Source: CAWARU01 sp963805795 (GTDB lineage: Bacteria > Pseudomonadota > Gammaproteobacteria > UBA6186 > Azoamicaceae). From it: a DNA stretch of 64,000 nt. The DNA lies in contig CAWDVG010000004.1 in NCBI GenBank assembly GCA_963805795.1, forward strand, positions 558,001 through 622,000, given 5' to 3'. Position numbers and translations under genes: made by a program. The notes under the pieces were generated by a model. That model saw only the letters and a program-made list of their open reading frames with translations, was not told the origin of the DNA and did not search any database. Below, one piece after another: positions 35,758-44,599 of the stretch (position 1 is the first letter of the stretch; each line of letters begins with the position of its first letter).

Positions 35758-36300
35758 TTATTCACCCATAGTTGCTTTCAATTGTTCTAAATGACCCCGA
35801 ATGGAACCATCAATCACTTGGTCACCTGCTTTAATCCAATATCCTCCAATCAGATCTGGATTAACTTGATGATGGATTTCAATTTTTTTTCCAAACCGTT
35901 TGCTAAGTAGTTCAGAAAATTCCTTTTCTTGTGTCTCTGTTAGAGGAATCACCGACTTCAACTCCACCGGCAATATTTGCTTTTCTTCATCCCATAGCTT
36001 CTCATAAACAATAGAGATCTCAGGTAATAGCGACAAACGCCTCTTAGAGGCTAAAAGCTGTAACAGATTTTTTTCTGTTTCACTTAAACAGAGAGGGCAA
36101 ATTTCTTCAAAAAAAGTCGCCACTGTTTCTGAAGCAACAGTGCTATCCCTTAAGAGACGTTGCGTTGTAGGATTCACTGAAATTTCTGCCAACACTTTTA
36201 ATGTTTTCGACCATTTATTAAAATCACCCGCAGCAGTACTATGCGCAATACTAAAAATTGCTTTGGCATAAGGTCTTGCAAGCGTGATTTTTTCAATCAT
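35758..36300 (-). CDS. atpH: F1 ATP synthase subunit delta
   Basis: The delta subunit links F1 to the peripheral stalk. The 180-residue frame is intact: ITLARPYAKAIFSIAHST at the N-terminus and the conserved C-terminal INPDLIGGY-type segment (HHQVNPDLIGGYWIKAGDQV, DGSIRGHLEQLKATM). It overlaps atpF by 4 bases (ATGA) and ends 2 bases before atpA, typical of a tightly coupled operon. Confidence 0.95.
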   Translation of the reverse strand: MIEKITLARPYAKAIFSIAHSTAAGDFNKWSKTLKVLAEISVNPTTQRLLRDSTVASETVATFFEEICPLCLSETEKNLLQLLASKRRLSLLPEISIVYEKLWDEEKQILPVELKSVIPLTETQEKEFSELLSKRFGKKIEIHHQVNPDLIGGYWIKAGDQVIDGSIRGHLEQLKATMGE

Positions 36301-36767
36301 GAATTTACCCTGCTGATTTCCAACAGATTCTTTTGATCAGCCTCTGTTAGCGTGCGTGCCAATAACTTTTCTGTTGTTAGCGTGACTAAATGAACCACTT
36401 CGCTTCGCAATTCCGTACGTGCATGACGTTTTTCCTGTTCCACTTCATTTTTTCCAGCTTGCAGGATCTTGTTTCTTTCTTCCAGCGCCACTTCCTTTGC
36501 TTCTTCTAACATTAAAACGGCTTGCCTATGAGCTTGCTCAATAATATGCGATGCCTGTTCACGTGCTTCGCGTATCTCTTTGATTGCTGTTTTTTGGGCT
36601 ATTTCTAGCTCCTTATGACCTCGTTCAGCTGCGGTTAAGCCAAGTGCTATTTTTTCCTGCCGCTCTTTTAATGTTTTTTCCATCGCTGGCCAAACAAATT
36701 TCATGGTGAGCCAAACAAACAGCGCAAATGTAATCATCTGTCCAAATAGCGTTGCATTTATGTCCAC
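36297..36767 (-). CDS. atpF: F0 ATP synthase subunit b
   Basis: The peripheral-stalk b subunit: one N-terminal membrane helix (GQMITFALFVWLTMKFVWPA) and a long charged coiled coil (LKERQEKIALGLTAAERGHK, AREQASHIIEQAHRQAV). Length (156 aa) is normal. It follows atpE by about 27 bases and overlaps atpH. Confidence 0.96.
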   Translation of the reverse strand: MDINATLFGQMITFALFVWLTMKFVWPAMEKTLKERQEKIALGLTAAERGHKELEIAQKTAIKEIREAREQASHIIEQAHRQAVLMLEEAKEVALEERNKILQAGKNEVEQEKRHARTELRSEVVHLVTLTTEKLLARTLTEADQKNLLEISRVNS

Positions 36768-36794
36768 GAATAAAACTCCTTTGATTTCTTCGGT

Positions 36795-37106
36795 TTAATG
36801 GCCGGGAATTGTTTGAAGTAATTCGAGGTATGTTTTGATAAAGGGATTGGCAAAAATAAAAAATAAAGCCACACCGACCCCAATCATGGAAACGGCGTCT
36901 AACAGCGCAGCAATAATAAACATTTTTACTTGCAGTTGTGGCATCATTTCCGGCTGGCGAGCAGCGCCCTCCAAAAACTTGCCTCCCAACAAAGCAAAAC
37001 CAATGGCCGTACCAATAGCCCCTGCACTGATTAGAATGGTTGCCGACAGGGTAGTCGTTGTTTGTAACCTTGTTAATAATTCTAAGCCTTGTAATGTTGC
37101 TTCCAT
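36795..37106 (-). CDS. atpE: F0 ATP synthase subunit c
   Basis: The c subunit forms the proton-driven ring. Two membrane helices flank the polar loop ARQPEMMPQLQ; the second helix carries the ion-binding acid in IIAALLDAVSMIGVGVALFF. Asp rather than the Gln/Glu pattern of sodium enzymes points to proton coupling. At 103 residues it is longer than E. coli AtpE because of an extended N-terminus (MEATLQGLELLTRLQTTTTL) and tail. Confidence 0.95.
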   Translation of the reverse strand: MEATLQGLELLTRLQTTTTLSATILISAGAIGTAIGFALLGGKFLEGAARQPEMMPQLQVKMFIIAALLDAVSMIGVGVALFFIFANPFIKTYLELLQTIPGH

Positions 37107-37130
37107 AGTGTCCTCCGTTAAGTTACAAAA

Positions 37131-37895
37131 TTAATGTGTCTCTTCATGATGCTCTTCGCTCGCTAAACTTAAATATACAATGGTTAGCATCATAAAAATA
37201 AAAGCTTGAAGCGTAATAATTAAGATATGAAAGATAGCCCAAGGGACCCCGAGCAACCATTGATATTTCCAATCGATGAGCGCTATCAAAATAAAAATTA
37301 ATTCTCCCGCATACAGATTCCCAAAAAGTCGTAATCCCAAGGAGAGCGGCTTTGCCAATTCTTCTACCAGTCTGAATACAAAGTTAAAAGGAAAAAAATA
37401 AGGTCCAAATGGATGACACATTACTTCTTTAAAATATCCTTGCCAACCTTTTATCTTTACTCCGTAAAAAAGCACCAAAAAAAATACCGAAATGGACATG
37501 CCGAATGTTAGGTTTGGATCAGTTGTAGGCACTGCTTTAAAATAATGAACACCCAAAACATGACCAAGACCTGGAATTAAATCCACAGGCAGCAAATCCA
37601 TAAAATTCATTAAAAAAACCCACATGAAGATAGTGAGCGCTAAAGGAGTAATTAAATCGCTCTTTCCATGGAAGCTTTCTTTTACTTGAGTTTGCACAAA
37701 TTCATAAATCAGTTCAACAAAATTTTGTAGAGCACCAGGAATTCCAATGGTGGCTCGTCTTGCTACCCCCCAAAATACCCCTAAAAAAACTAAACCCATG
37801 AGCCAAGACATAATCAAAGTATCTAAATAAAAAGTGCCAATAGGAGTGACCAACTCCAAATGATTTAAATGATGTTCAATGTATCCTATAGACAT
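37131..37895 (-). CDS. atpB: F0 ATP synthase subunit a
   Basis: The a subunit forms the proton half-channels. The 254-residue membrane protein has the family landmarks NFVELIYEFVQTQVKE, FLMNFMDLLPVDLIPG, and the helix with the essential arginine in AKPLSLGLRLFGNLYAGELI. It ends in SLASEEHHEETH. It lies between atpI and atpE in the usual order. Confidence 0.96.
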   Translation of the reverse strand: MSIGYIEHHLNHLELVTPIGTFYLDTLIMSWLMGLVFLGVFWGVARRATIGIPGALQNFVELIYEFVQTQVKESFHGKSDLITPLALTIFMWVFLMNFMDLLPVDLIPGLGHVLGVHYFKAVPTTDPNLTFGMSISVFFLVLFYGVKIKGWQGYFKEVMCHPFGPYFFPFNFVFRLVEELAKPLSLGLRLFGNLYAGELIFILIALIDWKYQWLLGVPWAIFHILIITLQAFIFMMLTIVYLSLASEEHHEETH

Positions 37896-37989
37896 TTTTA
37901 GTCACTCAAAAAACAAAATTTAATTCCGCCCGATTAGAAAGTTACAAAATTACACAGTAACTCTCTCCGTCAACCTAATTTAGTTAATT

Positions 37990-38367
37990 TTAATTCCTTC
38001 TCGTTAAGAACGGAATTAACCAGTAAGTTATTTGCATTGCAATAAAAGATACAAATAAAGGTAATACTTTAAGCTTACTCCATTGAAAGACCAGCGTAAA
38101 TAAAACCAATGAAATGAACAATTTAAGTCCTTCAGCCAAATAAAAACCACTCAATATTGCTCGAGCGTTTTGTGTGTGCCCTTGATTAAAAAATAAAGGA
38201 ACAAAAACAAGACCAGGAACAATAGATATCATTGACCCAAGAGCAGATGATAACCCATAAAATTTGTCTTGCGCAATCCAAAAACCCAATGTGATTATTA
38301 TAGCAATCGATAGTTGTAGGATGATAAAGCGAGAGAACCAAGGGTGGTTATATTTTTTCATAGGCAT
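37990..38367 (-). CDS. atpI: ATP synthase subunit I
   Basis: A 125-residue protein with four membrane helices (FIILQLSIAIIITLGFWIA, LGSMISIVPGLVFVPLFF, LKLFISLVLFTLVFQW, LPLFVSFIAMQITYWLI) placed at the head of the atp operon, as AtpI is in other gammaproteobacteria. It is thought to help c-ring assembly or ion supply. The family is weakly conserved, so position is part of the evidence. Confidence 0.88.
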   Translation of the reverse strand: MPMKKYNHPWFSRFIILQLSIAIIITLGFWIAQDKFYGLSSALGSMISIVPGLVFVPLFFNQGHTQNARAILSGFYLAEGLKLFISLVLFTLVFQWSKLKVLPLFVSFIAMQITYWLIPFLTRRN

Positions 38368-38514
38368 TATTTTAACAGGAGGATGGGGGGCAAGCTAGGT
38401 ATAGGATTGGAGTAACGGTGAAAGTTATAGCTGTTTTTATATACAGAAAACTTTTCGTTCATTTTAAGCTCAAAATATTGAAGTATTAAATTTATAAAAA
38501 ATAGGGGTTTTGAT

Positions 38515-39375
38515 ATGCCGGAAGATGATCCTGCCAATCACATTCATGATGCCGACGATAAAGAATCCGATGAAATGGAAGAACAAAGAAAAAAAGTCGT
38601 AGCGGATGAAAAAGAACTTAAAGAAAAACAAGCTGCCCTTGTTTTTTCTCGTCAGATTGCAGATAGAAAAACAAAAGCCGCTAAAAATAATAATCCTCAA
38701 CCATCCCATCTTCAATCAGATGATCTAGAAATTTCAGCGGCAGTTTGGGATGCCATCAAAAGCGGTGAAATGATCAAATATATCGCAAACTTTTTATCTG
38801 CCGAAGATAAGAAAAAGTTAAAAGACCCTGAAATTAAAATAAGCAATCCCAATCTCTGTGAACTTTGGAACAATAAAGAGAAAATATTGGAAATATCATG
38901 GAAGGAGGGCTGCTTAGGAGTATTCGTCGTAACTTCAAATACCTCTGAAGACTCCATTGCTCCTATCCCCTTAATGATTGCCACCGCTCGAGTTGCTGTA
39001 GAGCTTGAGATCAATGCAAGACTGGGTGATTTAAGCGATTTATCGACAGAAGAACAAAAGGCTAAGCGAGATCAATTACTGGAAGCAAACCCCAATATAT
39101 TACATTTTACCATCGATCGCTTTGCAAAACCGCAGGATGTCGTTGATATGCTGTTGCAAATGAAGCAAGGAGAGCTGAAACTGACCGCCACACTAACAGA
39201 CGATGTCATTGATAGGATTCAAAAGGAAATGAATCCTCTTGATAAAACAATTAAAGAACAAATCGATGTGCAACGCGCCAACAACCCAAAGATTGCAAAA
39301 AAAGAAATTGATAAAGAACAAAAAGAAAAGGCGGAGAATAAACCAGCTGGCAGCAAAACAAATAAAAAAGGATAA
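38515..39375 (+). CDS. charged protein of unknown function, putative effector
   Basis: A 286-residue protein, acidic at the start (MPEDDPANHIHDADDKESDE), then a helical Lys/Glu-rich stretch. A globular-looking middle (about 75-200) includes SAAVWDAIKSGEMIKYIANF and SWKEGCLGVFVVTSNTSEDS. The tail is very basic (KAENKPAGSKTNKKG). There is no signal peptide or membrane segment and no recognised family. It is divergent from the atp operon and convergent with the DUF1703-type gene; composition fits other accessory proteins here. Confidence 0.65.
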   Translation: MPEDDPANHIHDADDKESDEMEEQRKKVVADEKELKEKQAALVFSRQIADRKTKAAKNNNPQPSHLQSDDLEISAAVWDAIKSGEMIKYIANFLSAEDKKKLKDPEIKISNPNLCELWNNKEKILEISWKEGCLGVFVVTSNTSEDSIAPIPLMIATARVAVELEINARLGDLSDLSTEEQKAKRDQLLEANPNILHFTIDRFAKPQDVVDMLLQMKQGELKLTATLTDDVIDRIQKEMNPLDKTIKEQIDVQRANNPKIAKKEIDKEQKEKAENKPAGSKTNKKG

Positions 39376-39457
39376 AACATCCTTTTTTAACCAACCATTT
39401 CCCACTTACAAACAAATCTTTTATCGAAAAACACTAGACAGATTTTTAATATTTGCT

Positions 39458-41107
39458 TCACATCGATTCTTGCCTTAAGAAAGAATCATATTGTTTAATA
39501 TCCATTTGGTTTAGGCCAGTTAAGCATAATTTTTCATATTGCTCCGCGGTTTTCCCATTTTGATCCTTCTTAAATTCCATAAGGATCGCCAATGTATTAG
39601 AGCGATCTCTTGGTATTAATAATATGTCGGGCCGGCCTAAACCCACCTCTCTATTTGAAAAAATGTCATGGGTTTCTTTTAAGGTGGAAATTAGACCTAA
39701 GACAAAGGTGTGGTAATTAGATTCGTTTGGAAAATCAAACCAACTTGGGATGTTAATCAAGTAATCTTGCAATTCTTTTAAAAATAAATCCACTTTGCCG
39801 GAGATTAAATGATTCATGAAGGCATTATAAGTTTGGGTGTTATTCAGGGTTCGCATAAAAGATTGAAAAACATCGCGATAACTGCATTCAATTTCGTAAT
39901 TTGGGATTTTTACCTGATATTTATAACGTGTTCCAGATAATTGCGGCTCACCTATTGTTTTTAAATATCCTAAAGACCACAATAAGCTCCATAAAATTTC
40001 ATCATCTCCCTGTTTGAGTTGATCAAAAGATAAATATTCATCTATGAATGACTCAAAGGTGTTTCCAGTTAGGAGAGTATTTAACTTTTCTTTGACAGAT
40101 GGACTCGAACTCAGCAAGACTTTCTTGAGCAGGTCTTCGTCGCCTGTTTTAATCCAATAGGGTTTCAATTTTCCATTATCGTCTAAGCAATTCAAAATAG
40201 ACCAGGGATTATAAATGTTATCTGAATTGCCAGCGTGATATCCATTATACCAAAACCGAATATTTTTTATGTCCGTATGAACATTGCTTTCTTTAAATAA
40301 ACTGAGCACCTCTGCTTCTGAAAAACCAAAACAACGACTGTATTTTTCTTCCATTAAGGAATATAATTTCAAATTATTAATATCTGACAACATTTTATTT
40401 TTTGATAATCTCAGGATGCCCGTTATAACCCCTCTTTCAAGGAAATCATTCCCTTTGAGTGCTGCACCAAACATGCCTTTCAAAAAACCAACCAAATCCT
40501 CAAAATAGTCCTTTGAATAAGCGGCATTTAAAGGGGTGTCGTATTCGTCTATCAAGATAATAACTTTTTGAGCATAATGTGCATGCAATAGATGAGAAAG
40601 CGTCTTTAAAGATTCACGAATATCGATGAGATTTGCTTTATTGTTGGGGTTCAGCCCCTTTAATCTTTCAAGATTGCTTTTGTCGACATCTGTTAATCTT
40701 TCGCTTTTTTCTAATTCCGGATAACTATTACAAACGTTCCGAATCAGAAAATACATTTTGCTTAAAAAATCCTCGTAGTGTTTCTCTTTAACATCTTTAA
40801 AACTAATAAAAATGACAGGAAACTTACCTTGATATTTTTTTATATAATCTCCATTCTCTACCTTGTGAATGTCTAAATCATCAAACAAGTTTTTTGTAGG
40901 GTTCCCATTCACCTCTGCAGCAAAAAAATACCTTAACATGGACATATTCAAGGTCTTACCCCAGCGTCTTGGGCGGACAATCAATGAAACCTTAGCTCCG
41001 CTGTCTAATAGCTCTTTTATCATCAAGGTTTTATCAACAAAAAGATAACTTTGGTTTTTATCTACTAGGTTTGAGAAATCATCCACCCTTATAGGAATTT
41101 TTTTCAT
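39458..41107 (-). CDS. AAA-ATPase-like / PD-(D/E)XK nuclease-like protein (DUF1703 family)
   Basis: A 549-residue protein of the AAA-ATPase_like plus PDDEXK_9 (DUF1703) family. The start is typical: KKIPIRVDDFSNLVDKNQSY then FVDKTLMIKELL. The P-loop-like region is VSLIVRPRRWGKTLNMSML, with Walker B-like VIILIDEYDTPLNAAY. The C-terminal nuclease-like core includes GRPDILLIPRD and ILMEFK. These proteins are expanded in host-associated bacteria (Legionella, Amoebophilus, Bacteroidetes) and have no proven role. It is alone on its strand. Confidence 0.9.
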   Translation of the reverse strand: MKKIPIRVDDFSNLVDKNQSYLFVDKTLMIKELLDSGAKVSLIVRPRRWGKTLNMSMLRYFFAAEVNGNPTKNLFDDLDIHKVENGDYIKKYQGKFPVIFISFKDVKEKHYEDFLSKMYFLIRNVCNSYPELEKSERLTDVDKSNLERLKGLNPNNKANLIDIRESLKTLSHLLHAHYAQKVIILIDEYDTPLNAAYSKDYFEDLVGFLKGMFGAALKGNDFLERGVITGILRLSKNKMLSDINNLKLYSLMEEKYSRCFGFSEAEVLSLFKESNVHTDIKNIRFWYNGYHAGNSDNIYNPWSILNCLDDNGKLKPYWIKTGDEDLLKKVLLSSSPSVKEKLNTLLTGNTFESFIDEYLSFDQLKQGDDEILWSLLWSLGYLKTIGEPQLSGTRYKYQVKIPNYEIECSYRDVFQSFMRTLNNTQTYNAFMNHLISGKVDLFLKELQDYLINIPSWFDFPNESNYHTFVLGLISTLKETHDIFSNREVGLGRPDILLIPRDRSNTLAILMEFKKDQNGKTAEQYEKLCLTGLNQMDIKQYDSFLRQESM

Positions 41108-41492
41108 GCTCGTAACACTCAGAAAGATTTAAAATAAATTGTAATTATATCTCAAACATCCTTATTTGACCATCCAACACCAGACTGGGTTAGTTAGCTT
41201 GTCTAATTCATGTGCAAATAACTAAAATATTAATTAAATCCCGTTGTTCTTTTCACCTTAATGGTAAAGCATTTTTATCTGTTTATTGCACATCAATATT
41301 TTTTTTAATCAAAGTATGATAGAATACAAACCATAGAAAAAAATAACTAATTTCTAAATCCCGAATCCGTTGGAGGAAAAATGAGTGTGGCTACCGATCA
41401 AATAGAGATATCATCCAAAGATAGTAAAACTATAACAAACTTTAGAATTCATAATTAACATATTTTTAGTCAAAACTATATGGGAATATACA
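41108..41492. other. intergenic region with one very short frame
   Basis: AT-rich spacer between divergent genes. Its only notable content is a 25-codon frame at 41381-41458 behind a strong TTGGAGGAAAA site; the rest shows no gene. Promoters for both neighbours must lie here but no box is clear enough to name. Confidence 0.5.
41381..41458 (+). CDS. possible 25-residue peptide or gene-start remnant
   Basis: ATG at 41381 lies six bases after GGAGG, the same arrangement as in the DUF2914 and Sel1 genes. The frame reads MSVATDQIEISSKDSKTI and ends 34 bases before the next gene. It may be a leader peptide, or the start of an effector gene truncated by deletion. Confidence 0.3.
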   Translation: MSVATDQIEISSKDSKTITNFRIHN

Positions 41493-43043
41493 ATGAGGTT
41501 TCATATCCCTTTTACTAACACAAGAATTAACATTAAATTGCACCATCTAATTGTAGGTGCTTTAGCGATTGTTGGAGGCATTGCATGGTGGAGACAAGAA
41601 CCCATTGTCGCCAACCCATCATTTGCACCTGATCTTAGCTTAAACCCAATACAAGGAGCTAGTGATTATCAAGAGACGTCGTTTCTGTTTCCTCCAATAA
41701 GTCCAGTGCAAGAAAAAAGCCATTCGGAATTTCTTCATCTTGTGCAAGATGGAACTTTAGAACAAATGGCGCAATTCTTAAAAAAATCACCAGAAGAATT
41801 TGACGTTAATCAAATTGATCCTCGAGATGGCCTAACACCAATCAACAAAGTACTTATTCATGCAAAAAACTTTAAACGAAAAGTTTACCCCTTATTACTG
41901 TTATTTTCAAATGGCGCTGACATTACAACAAAAGAAATCGATAATTTACCGAAACAAGTCTCCAGCATAGAATATACTTGCCTACAAGAAATTTTTCGAA
42001 TTGCATATTTTAACACTCAAAATAAAGCACATGCTTTAAAATTGGCGCAGCTTAATAAAGCTATCCCTTCACGCAAGAAAAAATCAGTTATTTTGATTGG
42101 CGAGCTACATTGTAACGAAGGAGCTTCGTTACTGATGCAAAATGCGCTATCCTTTTTGGGAGAAGAAGGTTATAAAACATTCATAATTGAGCGCTCATTT
42201 ATTGAGTATGATTTAAAAAAACTTAGGGGAAGGCATGGTGGTAAATATAAAGCACTTAAGGAAAAAATGAAGCCACTTCATCATACAATGGTAAATCAAA
42301 GTATCACTCTGGATAACTTAAATGGACTGATGACAGATTTTGACAATGCGTATCTAGACAAACTGTCGAATATCCTTGAAGGCTTTGCAGCTAAAGGCGA
42401 GATCACTGTCAAGTTTATGGAACCCTTGCGATCCTTTGTGGTACATTTTTTAGAACCGGTTATGAAAGCACAAACTACCGAAGGTACTGATACAGCTGAA
42501 GGTCGAGCGATAAATGAATTCAGAGAAACAACACATTTTAATACTATTGCTCTTGCAGCAGAACAAGGTCCTGTTATAAGCATAGGCGGTATAAACCATA
42601 TATCTGGCATCCTAAAAAGAAGCGATCAATTTTACCGAATAGACGGGCCTCAAGAAAAGCAACATTATCTTGCAGTCATTCCTTATAATGCCAAAGATGA
42701 ATTGTTATACTACAATAGCGCACGTATTGTTTTTGCTCATTTATTTTTATTTAGGATTCAAGAATTGATAACTGAAGGCTATAACCCTTTACTTATGGAT
42801 ATGACAACGTCTGAAACTAGTTTACAAGCTATGCAGCAGCTTAAGAAAAGACTGAAGTTTCCTCGCACAATGGAAAATAATTTTCAAGAAAAAAACTTTT
42901 TTACCTCTTGGGGATTTGTTAAAGTGAAAGGTAATGACTATGCGGTTTCAAAGTCGTTTAGAGAAATCCCAAATCGAATAGTATCTGAAAATATAGGTGC
43001 TGCAACCGCATCTCAAACCCCAAGGATGAAAAAGCATAAGTAA
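41493..43043 (+). CDS. membrane-anchored protein with Tiki/TraB/EreA-like domain, putative effector
   Basis: A 516-residue protein. An N-terminal hydrophobic helix (KLHHLIVGALAIVGGIAWW, residues 15-33) could be an anchor. Residues 75-145 look like two degenerate ankyrin repeats (LHLVQDGTLEQMAQFLKKSP, LLLLFSNGADIT). From 197 the sequence resembles the Tiki/TraB/ChaN/EreA superfamily: ILIGELHCNEGASLL (GxxH at 203-206), IIERSF (Glu233) and VISIGGINHISG (second GxxH, 366-369). This fold includes metalloproteases and esterases. The last 100 residues are basic. Family placement is by motif only. Confidence 0.65.
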   Translation: MRFHIPFTNTRINIKLHHLIVGALAIVGGIAWWRQEPIVANPSFAPDLSLNPIQGASDYQETSFLFPPISPVQEKSHSEFLHLVQDGTLEQMAQFLKKSPEEFDVNQIDPRDGLTPINKVLIHAKNFKRKVYPLLLLFSNGADITTKEIDNLPKQVSSIEYTCLQEIFRIAYFNTQNKAHALKLAQLNKAIPSRKKKSVILIGELHCNEGASLLMQNALSFLGEEGYKTFIIERSFIEYDLKKLRGRHGGKYKALKEKMKPLHHTMVNQSITLDNLNGLMTDFDNAYLDKLSNILEGFAAKGEITVKFMEPLRSFVVHFLEPVMKAQTTEGTDTAEGRAINEFRETTHFNTIALAAEQGPVISIGGINHISGILKRSDQFYRIDGPQEKQHYLAVIPYNAKDELLYYNSARIVFAHLFLFRIQELITEGYNPLLMDMTTSETSLQAMQQLKKRLKFPRTMENNFQEKNFFTSWGFVKVKGNDYAVSKSFREIPNRIVSENIGAATASQTPRMKKHK

Positions 43044-43319
43044 AAGGTAAGAGCAGGTTCCGCGAGTGCGCTGGCTTTGATATCTGAACTTAAGGCGTAG
43101 CTCGTCTTCTTGTAATAATTATCTATAACGACAAAATCTCCATTTTCAATTGTTAATCCTTCATGTACTTCTGCAACTGATGTTAAACAAGCAAAAGAAT
43201 ACAAAAACTTTATTGAGCAAACCTGTGGGGCCTTCAAAAATTTTTAGAATACTCTGATCGACTCGACATTCCTACATAATACACTAAGTTATGATATCCA
43301 TATTAATGAAATACTTTGT

Positions 43320-43610
43320 ATGATGCGTTCCAGAGCCATTCAGGTTAAAGATGATTTTAATACCATTCAGAACAAGCCAAAAACAGCTAAACCAAAAGTA
43401 ACCGATGTAAAACATGATGGAGAAGAATTAATAATCAACAGCAAAACCACTAAAGAGGCTTCAACACAAAAGGCGAATCCTTCCTCAGTACCTCTCACAG
43501 ATTTGCCGGCTCCTAAGCCATTAACATTTTCCTTCATTCATGCATTAGGCATAACAGCGGCTGTATCTATTGCCACAATTTTGGCAATAAAATTATTTCG
43601 ACCAAAATGA
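43320..43610 (+). CDS. small tail-anchored membrane protein
   Basis: A 96-residue protein: a hydrophilic Lys/Thr-rich N-terminal 70 residues and one C-terminal membrane helix (ALGITAAVSIATILAIKLF) ending in RPK. This topology fits a tail-anchored protein. No family is recognised. No clear ribosome-binding site precedes the tandem ATG codons, so expression is uncertain. Confidence 0.5.
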   Translation: MMRSRAIQVKDDFNTIQNKPKTAKPKVTDVKHDGEELIINSKTTKEASTQKANPSSVPLTDLPAPKPLTFSFIHALGITAAVSIATILAIKLFRPK

Positions 43611-43712
43611 AAAACGTATTTTATGAGAATGAATAGGCAATAGGCTGTTTTCTGGGAATTGGATTTGAGACGCTGACTATATTATCCTAACCATTGTGAA
43701 ATATACTGAACT

Positions 43713-44369
43713 TCACTTTAATCTCAACATTTTTCGTTTCACGAAATACTCAAACAATTTCGCAAAAACAGAATGATGAACCCACATTTTTCTTTGTTGC
43801 AACTGCCAAACAGCAACATCAGGAAAATTAAAATATATTTCTAAAAGTTTAATTGTGTTTTCATCTATGCTTGTTCCTTTTTCTATTCTTTGTAAGGTTA
43901 TCTTTTTAATACCAAACGATAGCGCCAAATCATTTTGAGAAACCTTCAACTCTTCGCGCAATTTTATGATATCTTCAACACAAAAATTTGTTTTATATGC
44001 TGGCTCAAAAACAAAGCTAGATGGACCCCGTTTTCCAATGCTGCCAAGAAGAACCAAGGGGTTATCTTCCTCAATTGAAATTCCTTCTGCCTTGCAATAA
44101 TCTTCATAGGCGGGGTTCGATTTAACTGGGATTCTATCTAAAAAAACCGGAAACAATTGCCCTTTTTTCGAGGTATGTATGGATTTGAAGAGATCTAAAT
44201 TTGAACCCATTGGAATTGCTGTCTTAGACCGGGCATAGTTTTTATCATATATCAATTCATATACATCCCGTTTTTCATCATAAATTAATTCCCCCACATA
44301 AATCTTGCGTTTCTTTAATTCATGAAAAATATAAAGTTTGTTTTTATCAAGCTTAAGATCTGAATGCAT
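43713..44369 (-). CDS. HipS-like HipA N-terminal domain fused to a HipB-like helix-turn-helix
   Basis: A 218-residue protein. Residues 1-115 match the N-terminal subdomain of HipA/HipS (LYIFHELKKRKIYVGELIYD, KTAIPMGSNLDLFKS, FPVFLDRIPVKSNPAYEDYC, DNPLVLLGSIGKRGPSSFVF). Residues 125-175 are an XRE-type helix-turn-helix (LREELKVSQNDLALSFGIKK, LQRIEKGT). The kinase domain is missing. In HipBA and HipBST systems the HTH protein represses the operon and the N-domain or HipS neutralises the kinase; here both roles would be in one chain. A GGAG site lies 8 bases before the ATG. Upstream are a truncated kinase remnant, a promoter and three operators. Confidence 0.82.
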   Translation of the reverse strand: MHSDLKLDKNKLYIFHELKKRKIYVGELIYDEKRDVYELIYDKNYARSKTAIPMGSNLDLFKSIHTSKKGQLFPVFLDRIPVKSNPAYEDYCKAEGISIEEDNPLVLLGSIGKRGPSSFVFEPAYKTNFCVEDIIKLREELKVSQNDLALSFGIKKITLQRIEKGTSIDENTIKLLEIYFNFPDVAVWQLQQRKMWVHHSVFAKLFEYFVKRKMLRLK

Positions 44370-44510
44370 TTTCTAGCTCCAAATAGCGTTTTCTGATCAA
44401 TCTTTAAAGAATGATGCCGTAGGTACATTAAACCAATCCATAAAACAATCTTCATGTGTACCATAGTGACCTTCCCCCATCAACGGTTGTAAACACCTTA
44501 AACAATTCAT
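44353..44510 (-). pseudogene. internally deleted HipA/HipT-like kinase remnant
   Basis: From ATG 44510 a 37-codon frame reads MNCLRCLQPLMGEGHYGTHE then DCFMDWFNVPTASFF and stops at 44397. The C-x2-C...H-x3-C start resembles the zinc-ribbon-like start of many HipA-like kinases. In a second frame the next codons read LIRKRYLELENAFRS to a TAA at 44353, like a HipA-like C-terminus, and overlap the HipS-HTH start by about 17 bases as genes of one operon do. The simplest reading is that the kinase core was deleted and both ends remain. Inference from short segments. Confidence 0.5.
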
Positions 44511-44527
44511 TTTACCTACCTATTTAT

Positions 44528-44597
44528 GATATCTATAGATACCATAATAATCGCGACATCTATAGATGTCAACTAATTTTAGACATCTATAGATGTC
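44528..44597 (-). promoter_or_regulatory. three-operator promoter of the hip locus
   Basis: The 16-bp perfect palindrome GACATCTATAGATGTC occurs at 44555-44570 and 44582-44597; an imperfect copy, GATATCTATAGATACC, is at 44528-44543. All are exactly 27 bp apart. On the minus strand a near-consensus promoter is embedded: TTGACA (44572-44567), 17 bases, TATTAT (44549-44544). The -35 overlaps the middle operator, and the first operator covers the expected start of transcription, an ideal arrangement for autorepression by the HTH domain. Confidence 0.8.
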
Positions 44598-44599
44598 AA

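Noticed and set aside
31463..38367. Idea that the ATP synthase operon is a true pseudogene operon
   Set aside because: Five of its genes are intact, residues are conserved across every break, and breaks favour homopolymers, so sequence error is more likely than decay.
43013..43237. A 74-codon minus-strand frame overlapping the end of the Tiki/EreA-like gene
   Set aside because: It overlaps a better-supported gene, has no clear ribosome-binding site and matches no known family; parts read protein-like, so a decayed gene cannot be excluded, but it is not claimed.
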